Part shown: positions 26,839-34,853 of the stretch, in pieces
How the letters are laid out: each line of letters begins with the position of its first letter
How positions within the stretch are numbered: position 1 is the first letter of the stretch
Assembly (NCBI RefSeq): GCF_023476645.1
Contig: NZ_JAMCOJ010000001.1
Location: forward strand, 682,001-746,000
From: Cellulophaga sp. 20_2_10
GTDB taxonomy: Bacteria > Bacteroidota > Bacteroidia > Flavobacteriales > Flavobacteriaceae
Reading direction: 5' to 3'
Length of the DNA stretch: 64,000 nucleotides
Translations under genes and position numbers: made by a program
The notes under the pieces: model-generated
What the model saw: only the letters and a program-made list of their open reading frames with translations
What the model was told of the DNA's origin: nothing
The model's database searches: none

Positions 26839-28143
26839 GGAATAGCAGCTAAATGTAGAAATTTCGCTTTTTGGACTCTTGATACTCTTAAAGGAGGTGC
26901 CGTAAAAAAAGAATTGAAGTCTATTCAGTCTTTTTATAGCTCTTCCAAAGAAAAACAGCTACAAGAACAACGAACTGCTTTAACCTCTTTATTGCATAGT
27001 GCTGTAACCACTACTGAATTTTACAAAGAATATAGTGGTGTTACAAACTTAGAAGATTATCCTGTGGTAGATAAAAATACCATAAAGGCTAATTTTAAGG
27101 CTATTACATCAAAAACCCTAAAACCAGAAAAATTAATTTCTGTGAGTACTAGTGGTTCTACAGGTACGCCTTTTAAAGTGTACCAAACTTCTGTAAAGAA
27201 AAAAAGAAATACCGCAGACACCCTCTATTTTGCAAAGTTGGCTGGTTTTACAATTGGGCAAAAATTACTATACCTTCGTTTTTGGGCCGCATACTACAAA
27301 AAGCCCAAACTTTTAGCCTATTTACAAAACACAGAACAATTAGACGTTAGTAAACTAACCGACGATTACATTAAAAAATTAGTAGCCAATTTACAAAAAG
27401 ACAGTGCTCCTAAAGGCTGGCTTGGTTACCCATCTGGCTTTGAGACTATTTGTAAATATTTAGACAAAGTAAACGCACCACCCTTAGACTGCAACGTACA
27501 ATCTACAATTGCAATTGCAGAGGGCTTATCCCCTACGGTACAGTCTAAAATGGAATATTATTTTAAAGCGCCTACCGTATCTAGATATTCTAATGTTGAA
27601 AATGGCATACTGGCGCAACAACTGCCCAAACAGACTTATTTTACCATAAACTGGGCAAGTTATAGGATAGAAATACTGGATTTAGACAAAGACATCCCTG
27701 CAAAAAAAGGGGCACTTGGACGCATTGTTGTTACAGATTTATACAATACAGCTACGCATATGATCCGTTATGATACTGGTGATGTGGGTTCTTTTTACGA
27801 GACCGATACAACTGCTTTACCAATGCTTAAAAGCGTTGAAGGAAGAAAAATGGATGTATTGTACAAAACAAATGGAGATGCATTAAACCCATTTACAATG
27901 CATGCTTATGTGTACGACTTTCATGAGGTAGAACAATTACAATTTATACAAACAGCAGAAAAAGAATATCAAATAAAAATAAACACAACGACCAATTTTT
28001 TAAGGGAAGATGAATTAGTTGCCTTGTTTAAAAATGACATAGGTACCGATGCTACCATACACGTAGACTATGTACATGAAATTGCATCTTTAAAATCTGG
28101 AAAAAGAAAAATAGCAATTAACCACTATAAAAAAAGCCTGTAG
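26836..28143 (+). CDS. CapK/PaaK-like adenylate-forming enzyme
   Basis: Member of the phenylacetate-CoA ligase/coenzyme F390 synthetase-like family often found in capsule loci as CapK. The AMP-binding P-loop VSTSGSTGTPFKVYQTS is at about residues 103-119. Also seen are GLSPTVQSKMEYYF, SRYSNVENGILAQQ, the motif LGRIVVTDLYN and the hinge-region RYDTGDVGSF near residue 314. Length is 435 residues. It should activate a carboxylic acid as an acyl-adenylate. Whether it passes the acyl group to CoA, a sugar amine or an amino acid is unknown. The adjacent ATP-grasp gene and downstream FemAB/GNAT genes suggest acyl or amide decoration. Confidence 0.85.
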   Translation: MGIAAKCRNFAFWTLDTLKGGAVKKELKSIQSFYSSSKEKQLQEQRTALTSLLHSAVTTTEFYKEYSGVTNLEDYPVVDKNTIKANFKAITSKTLKPEKLISVSTSGSTGTPFKVYQTSVKKKRNTADTLYFAKLAGFTIGQKLLYLRFWAAYYKKPKLLAYLQNTEQLDVSKLTDDYIKKLVANLQKDSAPKGWLGYPSGFETICKYLDKVNAPPLDCNVQSTIAIAEGLSPTVQSKMEYYFKAPTVSRYSNVENGILAQQLPKQTYFTINWASYRIEILDLDKDIPAKKGALGRIVVTDLYNTATHMIRYDTGDVGSFYETDTTALPMLKSVEGRKMDVLYKTNGDALNPFTMHAYVYDFHEVEQLQFIQTAEKEYQIKINTTTNFLREDELVALFKNDIGTDATIHVDYVHEIASLKSGKRKIAINHYKKSL

Positions 28144-28165
28144 CCCACGCATTTAAAATATAGCA

Positions 28166-29191
28166 ATGAAAAAAACAAACATACTTTTTACGTGCGCAGG
28201 CAGAAGAAATTACCTTATTAATTATTTTAAAGAAGCTCTAGACGGCAACGGTCTTGTGCTAGCTACCGATATGCTTGCAAATGCACCTGCTTTAATAGAC
28301 GCAGACATCGCTAAAATAGTTCCTAGCATTTATGATGAGGACTATATAAATTGCATAACAGAAATTTGTAAAGAGTACCATGTAGATGCTATAATTTCTT
28401 TAAACGACTTAGAGCTGCCCATATTAGCCAAACATAAAGAGGAACTACAAGAAATTGGCGTTGCTGTACTTATCTCTAGCGAAGCGATTATAGACATTGC
28501 TTTTGACAAATGGAAAACCTATAATTTTTTAGTTGAAAATGATATTTTAACGCCAAAAACATATATAGACTACACCTTAGCTTTAGAAGCCGTAAAGGCC
28601 AATAAATTAAGTTTTCCTTTGGTACTTAAGCCTAGATGGGGAAGCGGTTCTATAGGCATAGAAGTGGTAGATACTAAAGAAGAACTTGTATTGGTATACA
28701 AACTATTGCAATTAAAGTTAAAAAAATCTATTCTTAACAATGCTAGTAAAAACAGCATGAACCAGGCCATACTAATACAAGAAAAGATTAACGGTATAGA
28801 ATATGGACTAGATGTTTTAAATAATTTTGAGGGAGATTACTATGGTACTTTTGCAAGGGAAAAACTATACATGCGATCTGGAGAAACAGACAAAGCCACC
28901 TCCGTAATACACCCAGAAATAACTGCTATAGGAGAAACTATTGCTAAAAAACTAAAACATACGGGCAACTTAGATTGTGATGTTTTTATTGCGAATGATA
29001 AAATTTACGTATTAGAGCTAAATCCTAGATTTGGAGGCGGTTACCCTTTTTCTCATGAAGCAGGCATAAATACCGCTGCAATTTATATCGCATGGTTAAA
29101 AGGCCATACAGACATTGCTAAATTTAATACCTACAAAAGCGGAATAACCTACGTTAAATGTGACCGATTGTTAAAAATAAACACACTATAA
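28166..29191 (+). CDS. ATP-grasp domain carboxylate-amine ligase-like protein
   Basis: The N-terminal pre-ATP-grasp domain starts NILFTCAGRRNYLINYF and includes AIISLNDLELPILAKHK. The ATP-grasp domain follows: LVLKPRWGSGSIGIEVV near residue 151, ILIQEKINGIEYGLDV, and the metal-binding VLELNPRFGGGYPFSHEAG near residue 284. Length is 341 residues. Relatives are carbamoyl-phosphate synthase-like ligases found in polysaccharide and antibiotic clusters. It would join a carboxylate to an amine through an acyl phosphate, plausibly linking an amino acid to an aminosugar or uronic acid; this is inference. It is 22 bases after the CapK-like gene and last in this sub-operon. Confidence 0.82.
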   Translation: MKKTNILFTCAGRRNYLINYFKEALDGNGLVLATDMLANAPALIDADIAKIVPSIYDEDYINCITEICKEYHVDAIISLNDLELPILAKHKEELQEIGVAVLISSEAIIDIAFDKWKTYNFLVENDILTPKTYIDYTLALEAVKANKLSFPLVLKPRWGSGSIGIEVVDTKEELVLVYKLLQLKLKKSILNNASKNSMNQAILIQEKINGIEYGLDVLNNFEGDYYGTFAREKLYMRSGETDKATSVIHPEITAIGETIAKKLKHTGNLDCDVFIANDKIYVLELNPRFGGGYPFSHEAGINTAAIYIAWLKGHTDIAKFNTYKSGITYVKCDRLLKINTL

Positions 29192-29331
29192 ACCTTCAAT
29201 AATCAAACTATTAACAAGGCTTAATATTATCATTAACACTACACAAAACCGCATAATTTTCTTGTTAATAACAGGCGTAAGTGATGCGTTAATCTAATTA
29301 ATACTACACTATATCTAGAACTCTGTATATA

Positions 29332-29363
29332 TTGGTGTACCCTTCTTTTTTTAGTTATTTTTG
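29332..29363 (+). promoter_or_regulatory. Promoter before the DegT-like/PglC block
   Basis: TTGG at 29332-29335 is followed after 20 bases by TATTTTTG at 29356-29363, a perfect TAnnTTTG -7 with an acceptable -33. The ATG of the next gene is at 29391, leaving a leader of about 20 bases. This is the best full promoter in the window and suggests the genes from 29391 onward form a separate transcription unit. Confidence 0.55.
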
Positions 29364-29390
29364 GCATGAAATTAGCAAGTAGTATTATTC

Positions 29391-30461
29391 ATGAAAAACA
29401 AAGCAGGTTTAGGTTCTTTTTTTCACAGTACAGATGCTGATAAAATCACTGATTTTAATACCTTAGAATACATTCCGGAATATGAATTATTCTATACAGG
29501 AAGACACGCTATTAAGTATATTTTTGATAAACTTAGTGCGGAGCAAACCATTGAAAAAATATGGCTTCCTACGTATTATTGTCAGCATGTTACCAGTTGG
29601 TTGCAAAACTGTTATTCCAACATACATTTTTACACCATAGATCCTTTTAACGCATTGCATAATTTAAACATATTAGATTTTGCGACTGAAAAAGACATTG
29701 TTCTTTTAAATAATTTTTGGGGATTTTTCTCTTATACTATTCCGACTACAGCAAACAGACCTATTTGTATTGAAGACCATTCTCACGGCTGGTTAAGTAC
29801 TGGGTGCTTAAAAAGTACAGCAGATTATTGTGTGGCTTCTTTGCGTAAAACATTGCCCATTGCATTAGGAGGTATTTTATGGCAACCCAATAAAGAAAAG
29901 ATTAAAATAGCTAATATAGAAATTTTACCAAATACAGCCTTTTACAACAATTGGGACGCTATTACTACCGCAATGGATCTTAAAAAAGAATACATAGCTA
30001 GTACTGTAGACTCCAGCGCAAAAGACAGGTATTTAGAACTTATAGGCACATCAGAAACCTACTTACAACAGCAGTATGATGTAGTTTCGCTAAAAGAAGA
30101 ACATAAAACGTATATTAATTCTTATATTCAGAAAGCGTATACCGCTTATAAAAAGCATAATTTTGAGTACCTTTTAGAGCATATACATTTAAATAGTAAC
30201 TTTAACATTCTAACAGACACTAAAAACACACCTTTTGGTCTGCATTTGGTATTTAAAGATAGAGCCGCTTTTTTAAGTTTAAAAGCATTTTTAATTGGCA
30301 AAGATATTTACCCATCTGAACTATGGCCTGGAAATGAAAAAACCGATAGCTGGTCTTATCTATTAAATATACATATAGACTTTAGGTACAACACTACAGA
30401 TATGATGCATATAACCACCTCAGTTAACCAATGGGGAATGCATTTTTCTGAAAACAATTAA
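29391..30461 (+). CDS. Divergent DegT/DnrJ-like PLP-fold protein
   Basis: It resembles a type-I PLP aminotransferase of the DegT class but is divergent. Recognisable parts are ELFYTGRHAIKYIFDKL, IWLPTYYCQHVTSWL, CIEDHSHGW (the PLP-contacting Asp region, near residue 125) and VASLRKTLPIALGGIL, which contains the expected Schiff-base lysine near residue 155. Length (356 residues) is close to normal. The gene opens the block that also encodes the PglC- and PglD-like proteins, so it may act on a sugar nucleotide. Relatives with SLRK-type sites also occur near FemAB-like genes. Substrate unknown. Confidence 0.7.
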   Translation: MKNKAGLGSFFHSTDADKITDFNTLEYIPEYELFYTGRHAIKYIFDKLSAEQTIEKIWLPTYYCQHVTSWLQNCYSNIHFYTIDPFNALHNLNILDFATEKDIVLLNNFWGFFSYTIPTTANRPICIEDHSHGWLSTGCLKSTADYCVASLRKTLPIALGGILWQPNKEKIKIANIEILPNTAFYNNWDAITTAMDLKKEYIASTVDSSAKDRYLELIGTSETYLQQQYDVVSLKEEHKTYINSYIQKAYTAYKKHNFEYLLEHIHLNSNFNILTDTKNTPFGLHLVFKDRAAFLSLKAFLIGKDIYPSELWPGNEKTDSWSYLLNIHIDFRYNTTDMMHITTSVNQWGMHFSENN

Positions 30462-30500
30462 GTTAAACCAAAACAACAACTGCCAAAACAATTAAAAAAA

Positions 30501-31103
30501 ATGTACATTAATTTTTTTAAAAGACTATTAGATTTTCTTCTTGCCGGTTTAGGATTTATTTTCTTATTCCCGCTATTCTTTACTGTTGCCATTGTTCTAT
30601 TCTTTTTAAACAACGGAAAAGTTTTCTTTTTTCATCCTAGACCAGGTAAAAATGAGAAAATATTTAAAGTAATTAAGTTTAAATCTATGACCGATAAAAA
30701 AGATGCGAACGGAGAATTATTACCGTTTCATTTACGAGTTACAAAATTTGGAAACTTTATACGTAAGTATTCTTTAGACGAAATACCACAATTGCTAAAT
30801 GTTTTAAAAAATGACATGAGCCTTGTTGGTCCTAGACCCTTATTGGTAGAGTACTTGCCATTATATAATAGTTTTCAAAAGCAAAGACATTTGGCAAAAC
30901 CCGGAATTACAGGCTGGGCACAAGTAAATGGTAGAAATTCTATTTCTTGGGAACAAAAATTTGAGTTAGATGTTTGGTATGTAGAAAACAGATCTTTTAA
31001 AACGGACTTTAAAATTATACTCTTAACCGTAAAGAAAGTGTTTTTTAAAGAAGGTGTTAATAATAGTGACAACCTAAACATGACTACGTTTACAGGGTCA
31101 TAA
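30501..31103 (+). CDS. Initiating undecaprenyl-phosphate sugar phosphotransferase (PglC-like)
   Basis: A small polyprenyl-phosphate hexose-1-phosphate transferase, 200 residues, of the monotopic PglC type. A re-entrant membrane helix near residues 5-35 (LLDFLLAGLGFIFLFPLFF) is followed by FKVIKFKSMTD, the DE catalytic dyad in YSLDEIPQLLNVLKNDMSLV, GPRPLLVEYLPLY and KPGITGWAQVNGRN. It starts each repeat unit by moving a phosphosugar from UDP to undecaprenyl phosphate. It is the only initiating transferase in the window. It is immediately followed by the PglD-FemAB fusion gene. Confidence 0.92.
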   Translation: MYINFFKRLLDFLLAGLGFIFLFPLFFTVAIVLFFLNNGKVFFFHPRPGKNEKIFKVIKFKSMTDKKDANGELLPFHLRVTKFGNFIRKYSLDEIPQLLNVLKNDMSLVGPRPLLVEYLPLYNSFQKQRHLAKPGITGWAQVNGRNSISWEQKFELDVWYVENRSFKTDFKIILLTVKKVFFKEGVNNSDNLNMTTFTGS

Positions 31104-31151
31104 TAATACGTCAATTTTATAATATTTCAACTTAATTATAAATTTTTATTT

Positions 31152-32882
31152 ATGAGAATAAAAAACACCGTTATATTAGGGTCTGGTTCTTATGGAGAAG
31201 TTTTTTTAAATTATTTAAAAGAACAAGGACACAACGTTATTGGTTTTTTTGATGATAATTTAAATAATAGCAAAAAAATAATCTTTGGTGTACCTGTCAT
31301 AGGCACATTCAATGATTTGCTAACTGAAAAATCAAAAAAAAATATTGATTACATATACTGCCCAATTGGAGATAATGAAATACGATATAAATATTTAGAA
31401 AAATTGATGGATTATGGATATGATATTCCAAACTTCATACATAAATCTGTAATCTTCGAGAGTGAATCAATAAAAGGTAAAGGTATTTATTTATTGCCAG
31501 GTGTTATTATTATGCCTCATACCATAATTAAAAGTTTTGTCATAATAAGTATGGGAAGTAAAATTGCACATCATACAATAATTGAAGATGGTGTGTTTGT
31601 ATCTACTGGAGTTAATGTTGGCGCCAACATAACGATAAAAAGAAAATCTTTTTTAGGAATTAGTTCAACTATTATGACAGGTGTAAATAGTGTCGGTGAA
31701 AATGCAGTCATTGGCTGTGGTGCAGTGGTTATTCGTAATGTAGAAAAAAATCATATTGTAGCCGGTGTTCCCGCTAAAACATTGAAAATAAAAAAAAATG
31801 TTGCAACAAAAAAGAAAGCTAAAGAATACAATTTATTTGTAAAAGAATTAAAAACATTAGAAGAAATAAATATCTATAAAGAATTATTAACTAATTACTG
31901 GTGTGATAACGTATACTACAGCTATGAGTATTTAAAGTATTATGAAAATTCTACTGATGAATTGCGTTATTTTTTACTAACTGAAGACGGTATACCGGCT
32001 ACAATAATGCCATTTTATATTCGTAAAATTGATGGTATTGAAAATTATAAGGATGTAATTACACCGTATGGCTATGGCGGCCCTTTATGTAAAGATTGCT
32101 CTAAAACCAAAATATTAAACCATTTTTGGTCCATGGTAGATGGTTGGTATTATAAGAACAATATTGTATCAGAATTTGTACGTTTTAACCTTAATGGCAA
32201 TCATGTAAACTACACAGGAGAGCTGTCTGCAACCTTGCGTAATGTAAAAGGTACCGTTAAAGAAAATGATGAGGACCAATGGAACGCTTTTTCTACCAAG
32301 GTTAGAAATAATTATAGAAAAGCAGAAAGCCACGAGCTTACATTTAAAATATGGGAAGGTAAAGATATTACAGATAGCGTAATTACAGCATTTCATGATG
32401 TGTATATAGAAACAATGGAACGCAACCATGCTAGTGCTATCTATTTTTTTCCAAAACAATATTTTGAAAGTATAATATATACAAACCGCGATAATTTTGC
32501 TATTGCAATAAGCTACAAAGACGGCATAGCTGTTTCTGTAGAACTTATAATTATAAACAATAGTACGCTTTACGCATTTTTAGGAGGTACACGCGCTGCA
32601 TATTTTGAATGCAGACCAAATGATTTTTTAAGAGTTGAGATCCTAAAATGGGCTGTACAACAAGAAAAGAAATCCTATATTCTTGGTGGCGGGCTAAAAG
32701 ATGATGACGGTTTATATAAAAGTAAAAAAGTATTTTTCCCTAAAGATGATGATGTCATTTTCTATACCGGAAGAAAAATAATAAATAAAGAAATATACGA
32801 CTCACTATCTGAACCTACTGTTTCTGCCACAGCATGTGATGAAGTTTGTAATTATTTTCCAACCTATAGAAGACCTTACTAA
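31152..32882 (+). CDS. Fusion: PglD-like sugar N-acetyltransferase + FemAB-like GNAT domain
   Basis: Two proteins in one frame of 576 residues. Residues 1 to ~215 are a PglD/NeuD-type acetyltransferase: a Rossmann-like domain (VILGSGSYGEVFLNYL; GFFDDNL), then left-handed beta-helix hexapeptide repeats (LLPGVIIMPHTIIKS; AHHTIIEDGVFVSTG; GCGAVVIRNV) closing with AGVPAKTLKIKK. Residues ~225-576 are a FemAB-like domain: YYSYEYLKYYENS, TPYGYGGPLC, KVRNNYRKAE and the closing LGGGLKDDDGLYKSKKVFF. The second half resembles the next gene product. PglD would acetylate a UDP-4-amino sugar made by the PglF/PglE-like enzymes. The FemAB half suggests transfer of an aminoacyl or acyl group. The fusion is in clean frame with no sign of a sequencing error. 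Confidence 0.82.
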   Translation: MRIKNTVILGSGSYGEVFLNYLKEQGHNVIGFFDDNLNNSKKIIFGVPVIGTFNDLLTEKSKKNIDYIYCPIGDNEIRYKYLEKLMDYGYDIPNFIHKSVIFESESIKGKGIYLLPGVIIMPHTIIKSFVIISMGSKIAHHTIIEDGVFVSTGVNVGANITIKRKSFLGISSTIMTGVNSVGENAVIGCGAVVIRNVEKNHIVAGVPAKTLKIKKNVATKKKAKEYNLFVKELKTLEEINIYKELLTNYWCDNVYYSYEYLKYYENSTDELRYFLLTEDGIPATIMPFYIRKIDGIENYKDVITPYGYGGPLCKDCSKTKILNHFWSMVDGWYYKNNIVSEFVRFNLNGNHVNYTGELSATLRNVKGTVKENDEDQWNAFSTKVRNNYRKAESHELTFKIWEGKDITDSVITAFHDVYIETMERNHASAIYFFPKQYFESIIYTNRDNFAIAISYKDGIAVSVELIIINNSTLYAFLGGTRAAYFECRPNDFLRVEILKWAVQQEKKSYILGGGLKDDDGLYKSKKVFFPKDDDVIFYTGRKIINKEIYDSLSEPTVSATACDEVCNYFPTYRRPY

Positions 32883-32893
32883 GGATGTAGTGT

Positions 32894-33928
32894 ATGATGA
32901 AAATAATAGGAAATAAAAAAGAGTGGGATGCTCTTTTAGATAAGGTAGCTGGGTATGATTTTTATCATACCTATGACTACCATATCAATTGTGCGCATGA
33001 TCATGAAGAGATTGCACTTATTTCCTATACAACACAAGACACTATTATTGCATTTCCTATACTTATAAGACCTATTAAAAACAGTTCTTTTTTTGATGTT
33101 ACTTCGGTGTATGGTTATGGAGGGCCGCTAAGTAAAAACATAACAGCAGAGACCAACCTTACTCCGTTTTACAACAAGCTACGCATCTATTTTCAGAAGA
33201 AGCATATCATATGTGCCTATAGTAGTTTAAACCCATTTATAGACAATCAGAAAAGAATTTTATCTGGTCTAGGAAAAATTGAAAACATAGGTAAAATAGT
33301 AAACCTAAATCTAAAGCAAACCTTAGAAGAACAAGAGGCTAATTTTTCTAAAACCACAAAGCGATATATTAATAGAAACAAAAAATTGTTTTACTCTAGA
33401 ATTGGTAAAACAAAAGAAGATGTTGCTATTTTTATTGACATGTATTACAAAACAATGTCTAGGTTACAGGCCAGTGAAAATTATTTTTTTAAAGAAGATT
33501 ATTTCTACGATATTTTAAAAAGCGAACAATACCATGCAGAAATTGTTTTTGCGGTTACCAAAGACACCAATACAATTGCTTCTGCTGCTCTAATTATAAA
33601 AACAGATAAAACCATAATACAATATCATTTATCTGGTACCTTGGAAGAATACAAGCACCTATCTCCTATTCGGTTTATTTTAAATGAGGTACGTATACAA
33701 GGAACATTAGAAGGGTATTCTTATTTTAATCTAGGTGGTGGTTTTGGTGGAAATCACGATTCTTTATTCGATTTTAAAGCTTCGTTCTCCAATGATTATA
33801 AAAAATTTAAGGTGTGGAAATACATCCTAAATGCCAAAGAATACAATGCGTTGTCTAGTGAGAACAAAAATTTAACGCCCTTGCTTAAAACATCTTTTTT
33901 TCCGTTATATCGATACAATAAATACTAA
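32894..33928 (+). CDS. FemAB-like GNAT-fold transferase
   Basis: A stand-alone 344-residue protein similar to the C-terminal half of the preceding fusion. Both carry YGYGGPL near the first domain, a basic KRYINRNKKLF-type stretch, and the closing LGGGFGGNHDSLFDFKASFS motif (residues ~277-296), which is the FemAB/peptidoglycan-bridge GNAT signature. Classical FemABX proteins transfer amino acids from aminoacyl-tRNA to lipid II, and related proteins modify polysaccharides. Here the polysaccharide context favours modification of the repeat unit. No membrane segment or signal peptide, so it is cytoplasmic. Spacing to the fusion gene is 11 bases. Confidence 0.8.
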   Translation: MMKIIGNKKEWDALLDKVAGYDFYHTYDYHINCAHDHEEIALISYTTQDTIIAFPILIRPIKNSSFFDVTSVYGYGGPLSKNITAETNLTPFYNKLRIYFQKKHIICAYSSLNPFIDNQKRILSGLGKIENIGKIVNLNLKQTLEEQEANFSKTTKRYINRNKKLFYSRIGKTKEDVAIFIDMYYKTMSRLQASENYFFKEDYFYDILKSEQYHAEIVFAVTKDTNTIASAALIIKTDKTIIQYHLSGTLEEYKHLSPIRFILNEVRIQGTLEGYSYFNLGGGFGGNHDSLFDFKASFSNDYKKFKVWKYILNAKEYNALSSENKNLTPLLKTSFFPLYRYNKY

Positions 33929-33971
33929 CTTGTATACATATTAATCTAATTAATAGATAAACAGGCCTCTT

Positions 33972-34796
33972 ATGAATATTTTAGATGAAATTTTAGAGTT
34001 AAGCACAACTGTAGAAGAATTAACTACAGTAGACGCTAACTCATTTAAAAACATTCTTTTTAGTAAAAAACAACCTGTAGTTCTAAAAGGGTATGCTAAA
34101 AATTGGGGTGCAACAAAAAAATGGAGTTTAGAGTATTTAATAAATTTAGCCGATAATAAAGAAATAAGCTTACTCTCTGGTAATTACATACAAGGAGAAA
34201 CCAAATACCAAAAATCTACACTTAAGCGTTATTTAGAAAAATTAAAAGCGGCAAATACCGATGCTAACTTTAAAGACTATTTAACCACACTAGATATCTT
34301 TAACTATTTGCCTAATTTAAGTGGAGATACAGATTTTTCAATTTTTGAACAACACACTGCTGTGAATGACATAGCCGCGTGGATTGGTCCTAAAGGAACC
34401 GTTACAGGTTTCCATAACGATTCTGGAGATAACATGTACGCGCAAATTAAGGGTGAAAAATTATTTATTATTGTACCTCCTACACATGCTAAAAGCGTAT
34501 ACCCAAGTTCTAAATATATAAATGGCGCCGTAGCAAGTAAAATTGATCTTGCTAATTTTAATGCTGAAGAATTTACGAACTTTAAAAATGTTCCGTTTTA
34601 CAAAGTTATACTACAACCTGGAGATGTCTTATTTTTACCAAAAAAATGGTGGCATTATGTACAGGCCTTAGATAGCTCTATTAGTATTAGTAACTTTGGC
34701 TATACAAAACCAGAAATATTAAAAATGAGGCTCCTTAACTTTTTACATAGAAGAGGTTATTACAAACCAAATAATTGTTATTGTTGCACTAAGTAA
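33972..34796 (+). CDS. JmjC-like cupin (Cupin_8) putative Fe(II)/2-oxoglutarate dioxygenase
   Basis: A 274-residue protein with the Cupin_8 layout: KKQPVVLKGYAKNW near residue 34, TAVNDIAAWIGPKGTVTGFH then ND giving the HxD iron site near residue 150, AQIKGEKLFIIVPP, and the distal histidine in FLPKKWWHYVQAL near residue 226. Both iron ligands are present, so it is probably an active hydroxylase. The C-terminus ends NNCYCCTK, three cysteines in four residues, an odd tail for this family. It sits between the FemAB-like gene and the first of the GNAT-family paralogues. Substrate unknown; an amino-acid or acyl substituent of the polysaccharide is possible. Confidence 0.8.
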   Translation: MNILDEILELSTTVEELTTVDANSFKNILFSKKQPVVLKGYAKNWGATKKWSLEYLINLADNKEISLLSGNYIQGETKYQKSTLKRYLEKLKAANTDANFKDYLTTLDIFNYLPNLSGDTDFSIFEQHTAVNDIAAWIGPKGTVTGFHNDSGDNMYAQIKGEKLFIIVPPTHAKSVYPSSKYINGAVASKIDLANFNAEEFTNFKNVPFYKVILQPGDVLFLPKKWWHYVQALDSSISISNFGYTKPEILKMRLLNFLHRRGYYKPNNCYCCTK

Positions 34797-34853
34797 CCAC
34801 GTATTACCACTTAAAAAAATAATTCTACGAGCCGCTATATTACTATAAAAGTT

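Noticed and set aside
29210-29269. Inverted repeat ATTAACAAG / CTTGTTAAT after the ATP-grasp gene
   Set aside because: Nine AT-rich pairs across a 42-base loop without a U-tract; likely chance and a poor terminator.
31152-32882. PglD-FemAB fusion as two genes joined by a sequencing error
   Set aside because: The frame is continuous, the junction is a lysine-rich linker of normal composition and there is no internal start with a promoter-like sequence.
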